From NCBI GenBank assembly GCA_023634235.1, contig JAMKCF010000040.1, forward strand, positions 1 to 64,000: a DNA stretch of 64,000 nt, read 5' to 3'. Numbering within the stretch: position 1 is the first letter of the stretch; every line of letters begins with the position of its first letter. The translations under genes and the position numbers were made by a program. Below, piece after piece: positions 25,701 through 37,700 of this stretch. The notes beneath the pieces were generated by a model. The model did not search any database and was not told where the DNA came from. It saw only the letters and a list, made by a program, of their open reading frames with translations. This DNA is from Pisaster brevispinus. Lineage: Eukaryota > Echinodermata > Asteroidea > Forcipulatida > Asteriidae.

Positions 25701-28700
25701 CGGCCTGGATGTTAGGCCTACCCCTAAGAAAAATTGAAAAAAAAAAAAAAAAAAAAAAAAACCCAGAAGCAAGGTCGTGCCGGCAGGGGTCATGGCCCAA
25801 AATAAAAGTGCGGTGAATTTGGGAATAACTCCCGATCTAGGAGGGCTAGAGGGATGATTTTTTGGCCTGACTCTGCCTTAGGTATCCCTGCATCCGAAAA
25901 TTAGACTTTTACGGCCGTTGCGGGCAGGCTTCACACCGGAAAAGACCAGCAAGCGGGGACACTCCGAAAGCCCCGCAAAACATCAACGTGATTTTGCTGT
26001 AAAAAGACACAAATACAAAATAAGGAGGGTCACATCACCCCCAGGGCAATATCGAATCTGCACAATTTTAGTACCACTGTAAAGCCCGTTTCAAGGGCTC
26101 CCTCTCCCGTGAGTTTGGGGTCGCTGACGATTCTGTAGGCGAGGCGAGCGGCCTGGATGTTAGGCCCACCCCTTAGAGAAATAGGAAAACAAAAACCAGG
26201 GGTAATGGCCCAAAATAAAAGTGCGGTGATTTTGGGAATAAGTCCCGATCTAGGAGGGCTAGAGAGATGATTTCTTTACCTGACTCTGCCTTAGGTATCC
26301 CTGCATCCGAAAATTAGACTTTTACGGCCGTTGCGGGCAGGCTTCACACCGGAAAAGACCAGCAAGCGGGGACACTCCGAAAGCCCCCCAAAACATCAAC
26401 TTGATTTTGCTGTAAAAAACCACAAATACAAAATAAGGAGGGTCACATCACCCCCAGGGCAATATCGAATCTGCACAATTTTAGTACCACTGTAAAGCCC
26501 GTTTCAAGGGCTCCCTCTCCCGTGAGTTTGGGGTCGCTGACGATTCTGTAGGCGAGGCGAGCGGCCTGGATGTTAGGCCTACCCCTAAGAAAAATTGAAA
26601 AAAAAAAAAAAAAAAAAAAAAACCAGAAGCAAGGTCGTGCCGGCAGGGGTCATGGCCCAAAATAAAAGTGCGGTGAATTTGGGAATAACTCCCGATCTAG
26701 GAGGGCTAGAGGGATGATTTTTTGGCCTGACTCTGCCTTAGGTATCCCTGCATCCGAAAATTAGACTTTTACGGCCGTTGCGGGCAGGCTTCACACCGGA
26801 AAAGACCAGCAAGCGGGGACACTCCGAAAGCCCCGCAAAACATCAACGTGATTTTGCTGTAAAAAGACACAAATACAAAATAAGGAGGGTCACATCACCC
26901 CCAGGGCAATATCGAATCTGCACAATTTTAGTACCACTGTAAAGCCCGTTTCAAGGGCTCCCTCTCCCGTGAGTTTGGGGTCGCTGACGATTCTGTAGGC
27001 GAGGCGAGCGGCCTGGATGTTAGGCCCACCCCTTAGAGAAATAGGAAAACAAAAACCAGGGGTAATGGCCCAAAATAAAAGTGCGGTGATTTTGGGAATA
27101 AGTCCCGATCTAGGAGGGCTAGAGAGATGATTTCTTTACCTGACTCTGCCTTAGGTATCCCTGCATCCGAAAATTAGACTTTTACGGCCGTTGCGGGCAG
27201 GCTTCACACCGGAAAAGACCAGCAAGCGGGGACACTCCGAAAGCCCCCCAAAACATCAACTTGATTTTGCTGTAAAAAACCACAAATACAAAATAAGGAG
27301 GGTCACATCACCCCCAGGGCAATATCGAATCTGCACAATTTTAGTACCACTGTAAAGCCCGTTTCAAGGGCTCCCTCTCCCGTGAGTTTGGGGTCGCTGA
27401 CGATTCTGTTGGCGAGGCGAGCGGCCTGGATGTTAGGCCTACCCCTAAGAAAAATTGAAAAAAAAAAAAAAAAAAAAAAAACCCAGAAGCAAGGTCGTGC
27501 CGGCAGGGGTCATGGCCCAAAATAAAAGTGCGGTGAATTTGGGAATAACTCCCGATCTAGGAGGGCTAGAGGGATGATTTTTTGGCCTGACTCTGCCTTA
27601 GGTATCCCTGCATCCGAAAATTAGACTTTTACGGCCGTTGCGGGCAGGCTTCACACCGGAAAAGACCAGCAAGCGGGGACACTCCGAAAGCCCCGCAAAA
27701 CATCAACGTGATTTTGCTGTAAAAAGACACAAATACAAAATAAGGAGGGTCACATCACCCCCAGGGCAATATCGAATCTGCACAATTTTAGTACCACTGT
27801 AAAGCCCGTTTCAAGGGCTCCCTCTCCCGTGAGTTTGGGGTCGCTGACGATTCTGTAGGCGAGGCGAGCGGCCTGGATGTTAGGCCCACCCCTTAGAGAA
27901 ATAGGAAAACAAAAACCAGGGGTAATGGCCCAAAATAAAAGTGCGGTGATTTTGGGAATAAGTCCCGATCTAGGAGGGCTAGAGAGATGATTTCTTTACC
28001 TGACTCTGCCTTAGGTATCCCTGCATCCGAAAATTAGACTTTTACGGCCGTTGCGGGCAGGCTTCACACCGGAAAAGACCAGCAAGCGGGGACACTCCGA
28101 AAGCCCCCCAAAACATCAACTTGATTTTGCTGTAAAAAACCACAAATACAAAATAAGGAGGGTCACATCACCCCCAGGGCAATATCGAATCTGCACAATT
28201 TTAGTACCACTGTAAAGCCCGTTTCAAGGGCTCCCTCTCCCGTGAGTTTGGGGTCGCTGACGATTCTGTAGGCGAGGCGAGCGGCCTGGATGTTAGGCCT
28301 ACCCCTAAGAAAAATTGAAAAAAAAAAAAAAAAAAAAAAAACCCAGAAGCAAGGTCGTGCCGGCAGGGGTCATGGCCCAAAATAAAAGTGCGGTGAATTT
28401 GGGAATAACTCCCGATCTAGGAGGGCTAGAGGGATGATTTTTTGGCCTGACTCTGCCTTAGGTATCCCTGCATCCGAAAATTAGACTTTTACGGCCGTTG
28501 CGGGCAGGCTTCACACCGGAAAAGACCAGCAAGCGGGGACACTCCGAAAGCCCCGCAAAACATCAACGTGATTTTGCTGTAAAAAGACACAAATACAAAA
28601 TAAGGAGGGTCACATCACCCCCAGGGCAATATCGAATCTGCACAATTTTAGTACCACTGTAAAGCCCGTTTCAAGGGCTCCCTCTCCCGTGAGTTTGGGG

Positions 28701-31700
28701 TCGCTGACGATTCTGTAGGCGAGGCGAGCGGCCTGGATGTTAGGCCCACCCCTTAGAGAAATAGGAAAACAAAAACCAGGGGTAATGGCCCAAAATAAAA
28801 GTGCGGTGATTTTGGGAATAAGTCCCGATCTAGGAGGGCTAGAGAGATGATTTCTTTACCTGACTCTGCCTTAGGTATCCCTGCATCCGAAAATTAGACT
28901 TTTACGGCCGTTGCGGGCAGGCTTCACACCGGAAAAGACCAGCAAGCGGGGACACTCCGAAAGCCCCCCAAAACATCAACTTGATTTTGCTGTAAAAAAC
29001 CACAAATACAAAATAAGGAGGGTCACATCACCCCCAGGGCAATATCGAATCTGCACAATTTTAGTACCACTGTAAAGCCCGTTTCAAGGGCTCCCTCTCC
29101 CGTGAGTTTGGGGTCGCTGACGATTCTGTAGGCGAGGCGAGCGGCCTGGATGTTAGGCCTACCCCTAAGAAAAATTGAAAAAAAAAAAAAAAAAAAAAAA
29201 AACCAGAAGCAAGGTCGTGCCGGCAGGGGTCATGGCCCAAAATAAAAGTGCGGTGAATTTGGGAATAACTCCCGATCTAGGAGGGCTAGAGGGATGATTT
29301 TTTGGCCTGACTCTGCCTTAGGTATCCCTGCATCCGAAAATTAGACTTTTACGGCCGTTGCGGGCAGGCTTCACACCGGAAAAGACCAGCAAGCGGGGAC
29401 ACTCCGAAAGCCCCGCAAAACATCAACGTGATTTTGCTGTAAAAAGACACAAATACAAAATAAGGAGGGTCACATCACCCCCAGGGCAATATCGAATCTG
29501 CACAATTTTAGTACCACTGTAAAGCCCGTTTCAAGGGCTCCCTCTCCCGTGAGTTTGGGGTCGCTGACGATTCTGTAGGCGAGGCGAGCGGCCTGGATGT
29601 TAGGCCCACCCCTTAGAGAAATAGGAAAACAAAAACCAGGGGTAATGGCCCAAAATAAAAGTGCGGTGATTTTGGGAATAAGTCCCGATCTAGGAGGGCT
29701 AGAGAGATGATTTCTTTACCTGACTCTGCCTTAGGTATCCCTGCATCCGAAAATTAGACTTTTACGGCCGTTGCGGGCAGGCTTCACACCGGAAAAGACC
29801 AGCAAGCGGGGACACTCCGAAAGCCCCCCAAAACATCAACTTGATTTTGCTGTAAAAAACCACAAATACAAAATAAGGAGGGTCACATCACCCCCAGGGC
29901 AATATCGAATCTGCACAATTTTAGTACCACTGTAAAGCCCGTTTCAAGGGCTCCCTCTCCCGTGAGTTTGGGGTCGCTGACGATTCTGTAGGCGAGGCGA
30001 GCGGCCTGGATGTTAGGCCTACCCCTAAGAAAAATTGAAAAAAAAAAAAAAAAAAAAAAAACCCAGAAGCAAGGTCGTGCCGGCAGGGGTCATGGCCCAA
30101 AATAAAAGTGCGGTGAATTTGGGAATAACTCCCGATCTAGGAGGGCTAGAGGGATGATTTTTTGGCCTGACTCTGCCTTAGGTATCCCTGCATCCGAAAA
30201 TTAGACTTTTACGGCCGTTGCGGGCAGGCTTCACACCGGAAAAGACCAGCAAGCGGGGACACTCCGAAAGCCCCGCAAAACATCAACGTGATTTTGCTGT
30301 AAAAAGACACAAATACAAAATAAGGAGGGTCACATCACCCCCAGGGCAATATCGAATCTGCACAATTTTAGTACCACTGTAAAGCCCGTTTCAAGGGCTC
30401 CCTCTCCCGTGAGTTTGGGGTCGCTGACGATTCTGTAGGCGAGGCGAGCGGCCTGGATGTTAGGCCCACCCCTTAGAGAAATAGGAAAACAAAAACCAGG
30501 GGTAATGGCCCAAAATAAAAGTGCGGTGATTTTGGGAATAAGTCCCGATCTAGGAGGGCTAGAGAGATGATTTCTTTACCTGACTCTGCCTTAGGTATCC
30601 CTGCATCCGAAAATTAGACTTTTACGGCCGTTGCGGGCAGGCTTCACACCGGAAAAGACCAGCAAGCGGGGACACTCCGAAAGCCCCCCAAAACATCAAC
30701 TTGATTTTGCTGTAAAAAACCACAAATACAAAATAAGGAGGGTCACATCACCCCCAGGGCAATATCGAATCTGCACAATTTTAGTACCACTGTAAAGCCC
30801 GTTTCAAGGGCTCCCTCTCCCGTGAGTTTGGGGTCGCTGACGATTCTGTAGGCGAGGCGAGCGGCCTGGATGTTAGGCCTACCCCTAAGAAAAATTGAAA
30901 AAAAAAAACAAAAAAACAAAACCCAGAAGCAAGGTCGTGCCGGCAGGGGTCATGGCCCAAAATAAAAGTGCGGTGAATTTGGGAATAACTCCCGATCTAG
31001 GAGGGCTAGAGGGATGATTTTTTGGCCTGACTCTGCCTTAGGTATCCCTGCATCCGAAAATTAGACTTTTACGGCCGTTGCGGGCAGGCTTCACACCGGA
31101 AAAGACCAGCAAGCGGGGACACTCCGAAAGCCCCGCAAAACATCAACGTGATTTTGCTGTAAAAAGACACAAATACAAAATAAGGAGGGTCACATCACCC
31201 CCAGGGCAATATCGAATCTGCACAATTTTAGTACCACTGTAAAGCCCGTTTCAAGGGCTCCCTCTCCCGTGAGTTTGGGGTCGCTGACGATTCTGTAGGC
31301 GAGGCGAGCGGCCTGGATGTTAGGCCCACCCCTTAGAGAAATAGGAAAACAAAAACCAGGGGTAATGGCCCAAAATAAAAGTGCGGTGATTTTGGGAATA
31401 AGTCCCGATCTAGGAGGGCTAGAGAGATGATTTCTTTACCTGACTCTGCCTTAGGTATCCCTGCATCCGAAAATTAGACTTTTACGGCCGTTGCGGGCAG
31501 GCTTCACACCGGAAAAGACCAGCAAGCGGGGACACTCCGAAAGCCCCCCAAAACATCAACTTGATTTTGCTGTAAAAAACCACAAATACAAAATAAGGAG
31601 GGTCACATCACCCCCAGGGCAATATCGAATCTGCACAATTTTAGTACCACTGTAAAGCCCGTTTCAAGGGCTCCCTCTCCCGTGAGTTTGGGGTCGCTGA

Positions 31701-34700
31701 CGATTCTGTAGGCGAGGCGAGCGGCCTGGATGTTAGGCCTACCCCTAAGAAAAATTGAAAAAAAAACAAAAAAAAAAAAACCCAGAAGCAAGGTCGTGCC
31801 GGCAGGGGTCATGGCCCAAAATAAAAGTGCGGTGAATTTGGGAATAACTCCCGATCTAGGAGGGCTAGAGGGATGATTTTTTGGCCTGACTCTGCCTTAG
31901 GTATCCCTGCATCCGAAAATTAGACTTTTACGGCCGTTGCGGGCAGGCTTCACACCGGAAAAGACCAGCAAGCGGGGACACTCCGAAAGCCCCGCAAAAC
32001 ATCAACGTGATTTTGCTGTAAAAAGACACAAATACAAAATAAGGAGGGTCACATCACCCCCAGGGCAATATCGAATCTGCACAATTTTAGTACCACTGTA
32101 AAGCCCGTTTCAAGGGCTCCCTCTCCCGTGAGTTTGGGGTCGCTGACGATTCTGTAGGCGAGGCGAGCGGCCTGGATGTTAGGCCCACCCCTTAGAGAAA
32201 TAGGAAAACAAAAACCAGGGGTAATGGCCCAAAATAAAAGTGCGGTGATTTTGGGAATAAGTCCCGATCTAGGAGGGCTAGAGAGATGATTTCTTTACCT
32301 GACTCTGCCTTAGGTATCCCTGCATCCGAAAATTAGACTTTTACGGCCGTTGCGGGCAGGCTTCACACCGGAAAAGACCAGCAAGCGGGGACACTCCGAA
32401 AGCCCCCCAAAACATCAACGTGATTTTGCTGTAAAAAACCACAAATACAAAATAAGGAGGGTCACATCACCCCCAGGGCAATATCGAATCTGCACAATTT
32501 TAGTACCACTGTAAAGCCCGTTTCAAGGGCTCCCTCTCCCGTGAGTTTGGGGTCGCTGACGATTCTGTAGGCGAGGCGAGCGGCCTGGATGTTAGGCCTA
32601 CCCCTAAGAAAAATTGAAAAAAAAAAAAAAAAAAAAAAACCCAGAAGCAAGGTCGTGCCGGCAGGGGTCATGGCCCAAAATAAAAGTGCGGTGAATTTGG
32701 GAATAACTCCCGATCTAGGAGGGCTAGAGGGATGATTTTTTGGCCTGACTCTGCCTTAGGTATCCCTGCATCCGAAAATTAGACTTTTACGGCCGTTGCG
32801 GGCAGGCTTCACACCGGAAAAGACCAGCAAGCGGGGACACTCCGAAAGCCCCGCAAAACATCAACGTGATTTTGCTGTAAAAAGACACAAATACAAAATA
32901 AGGAGGGTCACATCACCCCCAGGGCAATATCGAATCTGCACAATTTTAGTACCACTGTAAAGCCCGTTTCAAGGGCTCCCTCTCCCGTGAGTTTGGGGTC
33001 GCTGACGATTCTGTAGGCGAGGCGAGCGGCCTGGATGTTAGGCCCACCCCTTAGAGAAATAGGAAAACAAAAACCAGGGGTAATGGCCCAAAATAAAAGT
33101 GCGGTGATTTTGGGAATAAGTCCCGATCTAGGAGGGCTAGAGAGATGATTTCTTTACCTGACTCTGCCTTAGGTATCCCTGCATCCGAAAATTAGACTTT
33201 TACGGCCGTTGCGGGCAGGCTTCACACCGGAAAAGACCAGCAAGCGGGGACACTCCGAAAGCCCCCCAAAACATCAACTTGATTTTGCTGTAAAAAACCA
33301 CAAATACAAAATAAGGAGGGTCACATCACCCCCAGGGCAATATCGAATCTGCACTATTTTAGTACCACTGTAAAGCCCGTTTCAAGGGCTCCCTCTCCCG
33401 TGAGTTTGGGGTCGCTGACGATTCTGTAGGCGAGGCGAGCGGCCTGGATGTTAGGCCTACCCCTAAGAAAAATTGAAAAAAAAAAAAAAAAAAAAAAAAC
33501 CCAGAAGCAAGGTCGTGCCGGCAGGGGTCATGGCCCAAAATAAAAGTGCGGTGAATTTGGGAATAACTCCCGATCTAGGAGGGCTAGAGGGATGATTTTT
33601 TGGCCTGACTCTGCCTTAGGTATCCCTGCATCCGAAAATTAGACTTTTACGGCCGTTGCGGGCAGGCTTCACACCGGAAAAGACCAGCAAGCGGGGACAC
33701 TCCGAAAGCCCCGCAAAACATCAACGTGATTTTGCTGTAAAAAGACACAAATACAAAATAAGGAGGGTCACATCACCCCCAGGGCAATATCGAATCTGCA
33801 CAATTTTAGTACCACTGTAAAGCCCGTTTCAAGGGCTCCCTCTCCCGTGAGTTTGGGGTCGCTGACGATTCTGTAGGCGAGGCGAGCGGCCTGGATGTTA
33901 GGCCCACCCCTTAGAGAAATAGGAAAACAAAAACCAGGGGTAATGGCCCAAAATAAAAGTGCGGTGATTTTGGGAATAAGTCCCGATCTAGGAGGGCTAG
34001 AGAGATGATTTCTTTACCTGACTCTGCCTTAGGTATCCCTGCATCCGAAAATTAGACTTTTACGGCCGTTGCGGGCAGGCTTCACACCGGAAAAGACCAG
34101 CAAGCGGGGACACTCCGAAAGCCCCCCAAAACATCAACTTGATTTTGCTGTAAAAAACCACAAATACAAAATAAGGAGGGTCACATCACCCCCAGGGCAA
34201 TATCGAATCTGCACAATTTTAGTACCACTGTAAAGCCCGTTTCAAGGGCTCCCTCTCCCGTGAGTTTGGGGTCGCTGACGATTCTGTAGGCGAGGCGAGC
34301 GGCCTGGATGTTAGGCCTACCCCTAAGAAAAATTGAAAAAAAAAAAAAAAAAAAAAAAAACCCAGAAGCAAGGTCGTGCCGGCAGGGGTCATGGCCCAAA
34401 ATAAAAGTGCGGTGAATTTGGGAATAACTCCCGATCTAGGAGGGCTAGAGGGATGATTTTTTGGCCTGACTCTGCCTTAGGTATCCCTGCATCCGAAAAT
34501 TAGACTTTTACGGCCGTTGCGGGCAGGCTTCACACCGGAAAAGACCAGCAAGCGGGGACACTCCGAAAGCCCCGCAAAACATCAACGTGATTTTGCTGTA
34601 AAAAGACACAAATACAAAATAAGGAGGGTCACATCACCCCCAGGGCAATATCGAATCTGCACAATTTTAGTACCACTGTAAAGCCCGTTTCAAGGGCTCC

Positions 34701-37700
34701 CTCTCCCGTGAGTTTGGGGTCGCTGACGATTCTGTAGGCGAGGCGAGCGGCCTGGATGTTAGGCCCACCCCTTAGAGAAATAGGAAAACAAAAACCAGGG
34801 GTAATGGCCCAAAATAAAAGTGCGGTGATTTTGGGAATAAGTCCCGATCTAGGAGGGCTAGAGAGATGATTTCTTTACCTGACTCTGCCTTAGGTATCCC
34901 TGCATCCGAAAATTAGACTTTTACGGCCGTTGCGGGCAGGCTTCACACCGGAAAAGACCAGCAAGCGGGGACACTCCGAAAGCCCCCCAAAACATCAACT
35001 TGATTTTGCTGTAAAAAACCACAAATACAAAATAAGGAGGGTCACATCACCCCCAGGGCAATATCGAATCTGCACAATTTTAGTACCACTGTAAAGCCCG
35101 TTTCAAGGGCTCCCTCTCCCGTGAGTTTGGGGTCGCTGACGATTCTGTAGGCGAGGCGAGCGGCCTGGATGTTAGGCCTACCCCTAAGAAAAATTGAAAA
35201 AAAAAAAAAAAAAAAAAAAACCCAGAAGCAAGGTCGTGCCGGCAGGGGTCATGGCCCAAAATAAAAGTGCGGTGAATTTGGGAATAACTCCCGATCTAGG
35301 AGGGCTAGAGGGATGATTTTTTGGCCTGACTCTGCCTTAGGTATCCCTGCATCCGAAAATTAGACTTTTACGGCCGTTGCGGGCAGGCTTCACACCGGAA
35401 AAGACCAGCAAGCGGGGACACTCCGAAAGCCCCGCAAAACATCAACGTGATTTTGCTGTAAAAAGACACAAATACAAAATAAGGAGGGTCACATCACCCC
35501 CAGGGCAATATCGAATCTGCACAATTTTAGTACCACTGTAAAGCCCGTTTCAAGGGCTCCCTCTCCCGTGAGTTTGGGGTCGCTGACGATTCTGTAGGCG
35601 AGGCGAGCGGCCTGGATGTTAGGCCCACCCCTTAGAGAAATAGGAAAACAAAAACCAGGGGTAATGGCCCAAAATAAAAGTGCGGTGATTTTGGGAATAA
35701 GTCCCGATCTAGGAGGGCTAGAGAGATGATTTCTTTACCTGACTCTGCCTTAGGTATCCCTGCATCCGAAAATTAGACTTTTACGGCCGTTGCGGGCAGG
35801 CTTCACACCGGAAAAGACCAGCAAGCGGGGACACTCCGAAAGCCCCCCAAAACATCAACTTGATTTTGCTGTAAAAAACCACAAATACAAAATAAGGAGG
35901 GTCACATCACCCCCAGGGCAATATCGAATCTGCACAATTTTAGTACCACTGTAAAGCCCGTTTCAAGGGCTCCCTCTCCCGTGAGTTTGGGGTCGCTGAC
36001 GATTCTGTAGGCGAGGCGAGCGGCCTGGATGTTAGGCCTACCCCTAAGAAAAATTGAAAAAAAAAAAAAAAAAAAAAAAACCCAGAAGCAAGGTCGTGCC
36101 GGCAGGGGTCATGGCCCAAAATAAAAGTGCGGTGAATTTGGGAATAACTCCCGATCTAGGAGGGCTAGAGGGATGATTTTTTGGCCTGACTCTGCCTTAG
36201 GTATCCCTGCATCCGAAAATTAGACTTTTACGGCCGTTGCGGGCAGGCTTCACACCGGAAAAGACCAGCAAGCGGGGACACTCCGAAAGCCCCGCAAAAC
36301 ATCAACGTGATTTTGCTGTAAAAAGACACAAATACAAAATAAGGAGGGTCACATCACCCCCAGGGCAATATCGAATCTGCACAATTTTAGTACCACTGTA
36401 AAGCCCGTTTCAAGGGCTCCCTCTCCCGTGAGTTTGGGGTCGCTGACGATTCTGTAGGCGAGGCGAGCGGCCTGGATGTTAGGCCCACCCCTTAGAGAAA
36501 TAGGAAAACAAAAACCAGGGGTAATGGCCCAAAATAAAAGTGCGGTGATTTTGGGAATAAGTCCCGATCTAGGAGGGCTAGAGAGATGATTTCTTTACCT
36601 GACTCTGCCTTAGGTATCCCTGCATCCGAAAATTAGACTTTTACGGCCGTTGCGGGCAGGCTTCACACCGGAAAAGACCAGCAAGCGGGGACACTCCGAA
36701 AGCCCCCCAAAACATCAACTTGATTTTGCTGTAAAAAACCACAAATACAAAATAAGGAGGGTCACATCACCCCCAGGGCAATATCGAATCTGCACAATTT
36801 TAGTACCACTGTAAAGCCCGTTTCAAGGGCTCCCTCTCCCGTGAGTTTGGGGTCGCTGACGATTCTGTAGGCGAGGCGAGCGGCCTGGATGTTAGGCCTA
36901 CCCCTAAGAAAAATTGAAAAAAAAAAAAAAAAAAAAAAAAACCAGAAGCAAGGTCGTGCCGGCAGGGGTCATGGCCCAAAATAAAAGTGCGGTGAATTTG
37001 GGAATAACTCCCGATCTAGGAGGGCTAGAGGGATGATTTTTTGGCCTGACTCTGCCTTAGGTATCCCTGCATCCGAAAATTAGACTTTTACGGCCGTTGC
37101 GGGCAGGCTTCACACCGGAAAAGACCAGCAAGCGGGGACACTCCGAAAGCCCCGCAAAACATCAACGTGATTTTGCTGTAAAAAGACACAAATACAAAAT
37201 AAGGAGGGTCACATCACCCCCAGGGCAATATCGAATCTGCACAATTTTAGTACCACTGTAAAGCCCGTTTCAAGGGCTCCCTCTCCCGTGAGTTTGGGGT
37301 CGCTGACGATTCTGTAGGCGAGGCGAGCGGCCTGGATGTTAGGCCCACCCCTTAGAGAAATAGGAAAACAAAAACCAGGGGTAATGGCCCAAAATAAAAG
37401 TGCGGTGATTTTGGGAATAAGTCCCGATCTAGGAGGGCTAGAGAGATGATTTCTTTACCTGACTCTGCCTTAGGTATCCCTGCATCCGAAAATTAGACTT
37501 TTACGGCCGTTGCGGGCAGGCTTCACACCGGAAAAGACCAGCAAGCGGGGACACTCCGAAAGCCCCCCAAAACATCAACTTGATTTTGCTGTAAAAAACC
37601 ACAAATACAAAATAAGGAGGGTCACATCACCCCCAGGGCAATATCGAATCTGCACAATTTTAGTACCACTGTAAAGCCCGTTTCAAGGGCTCCCTCTCCC

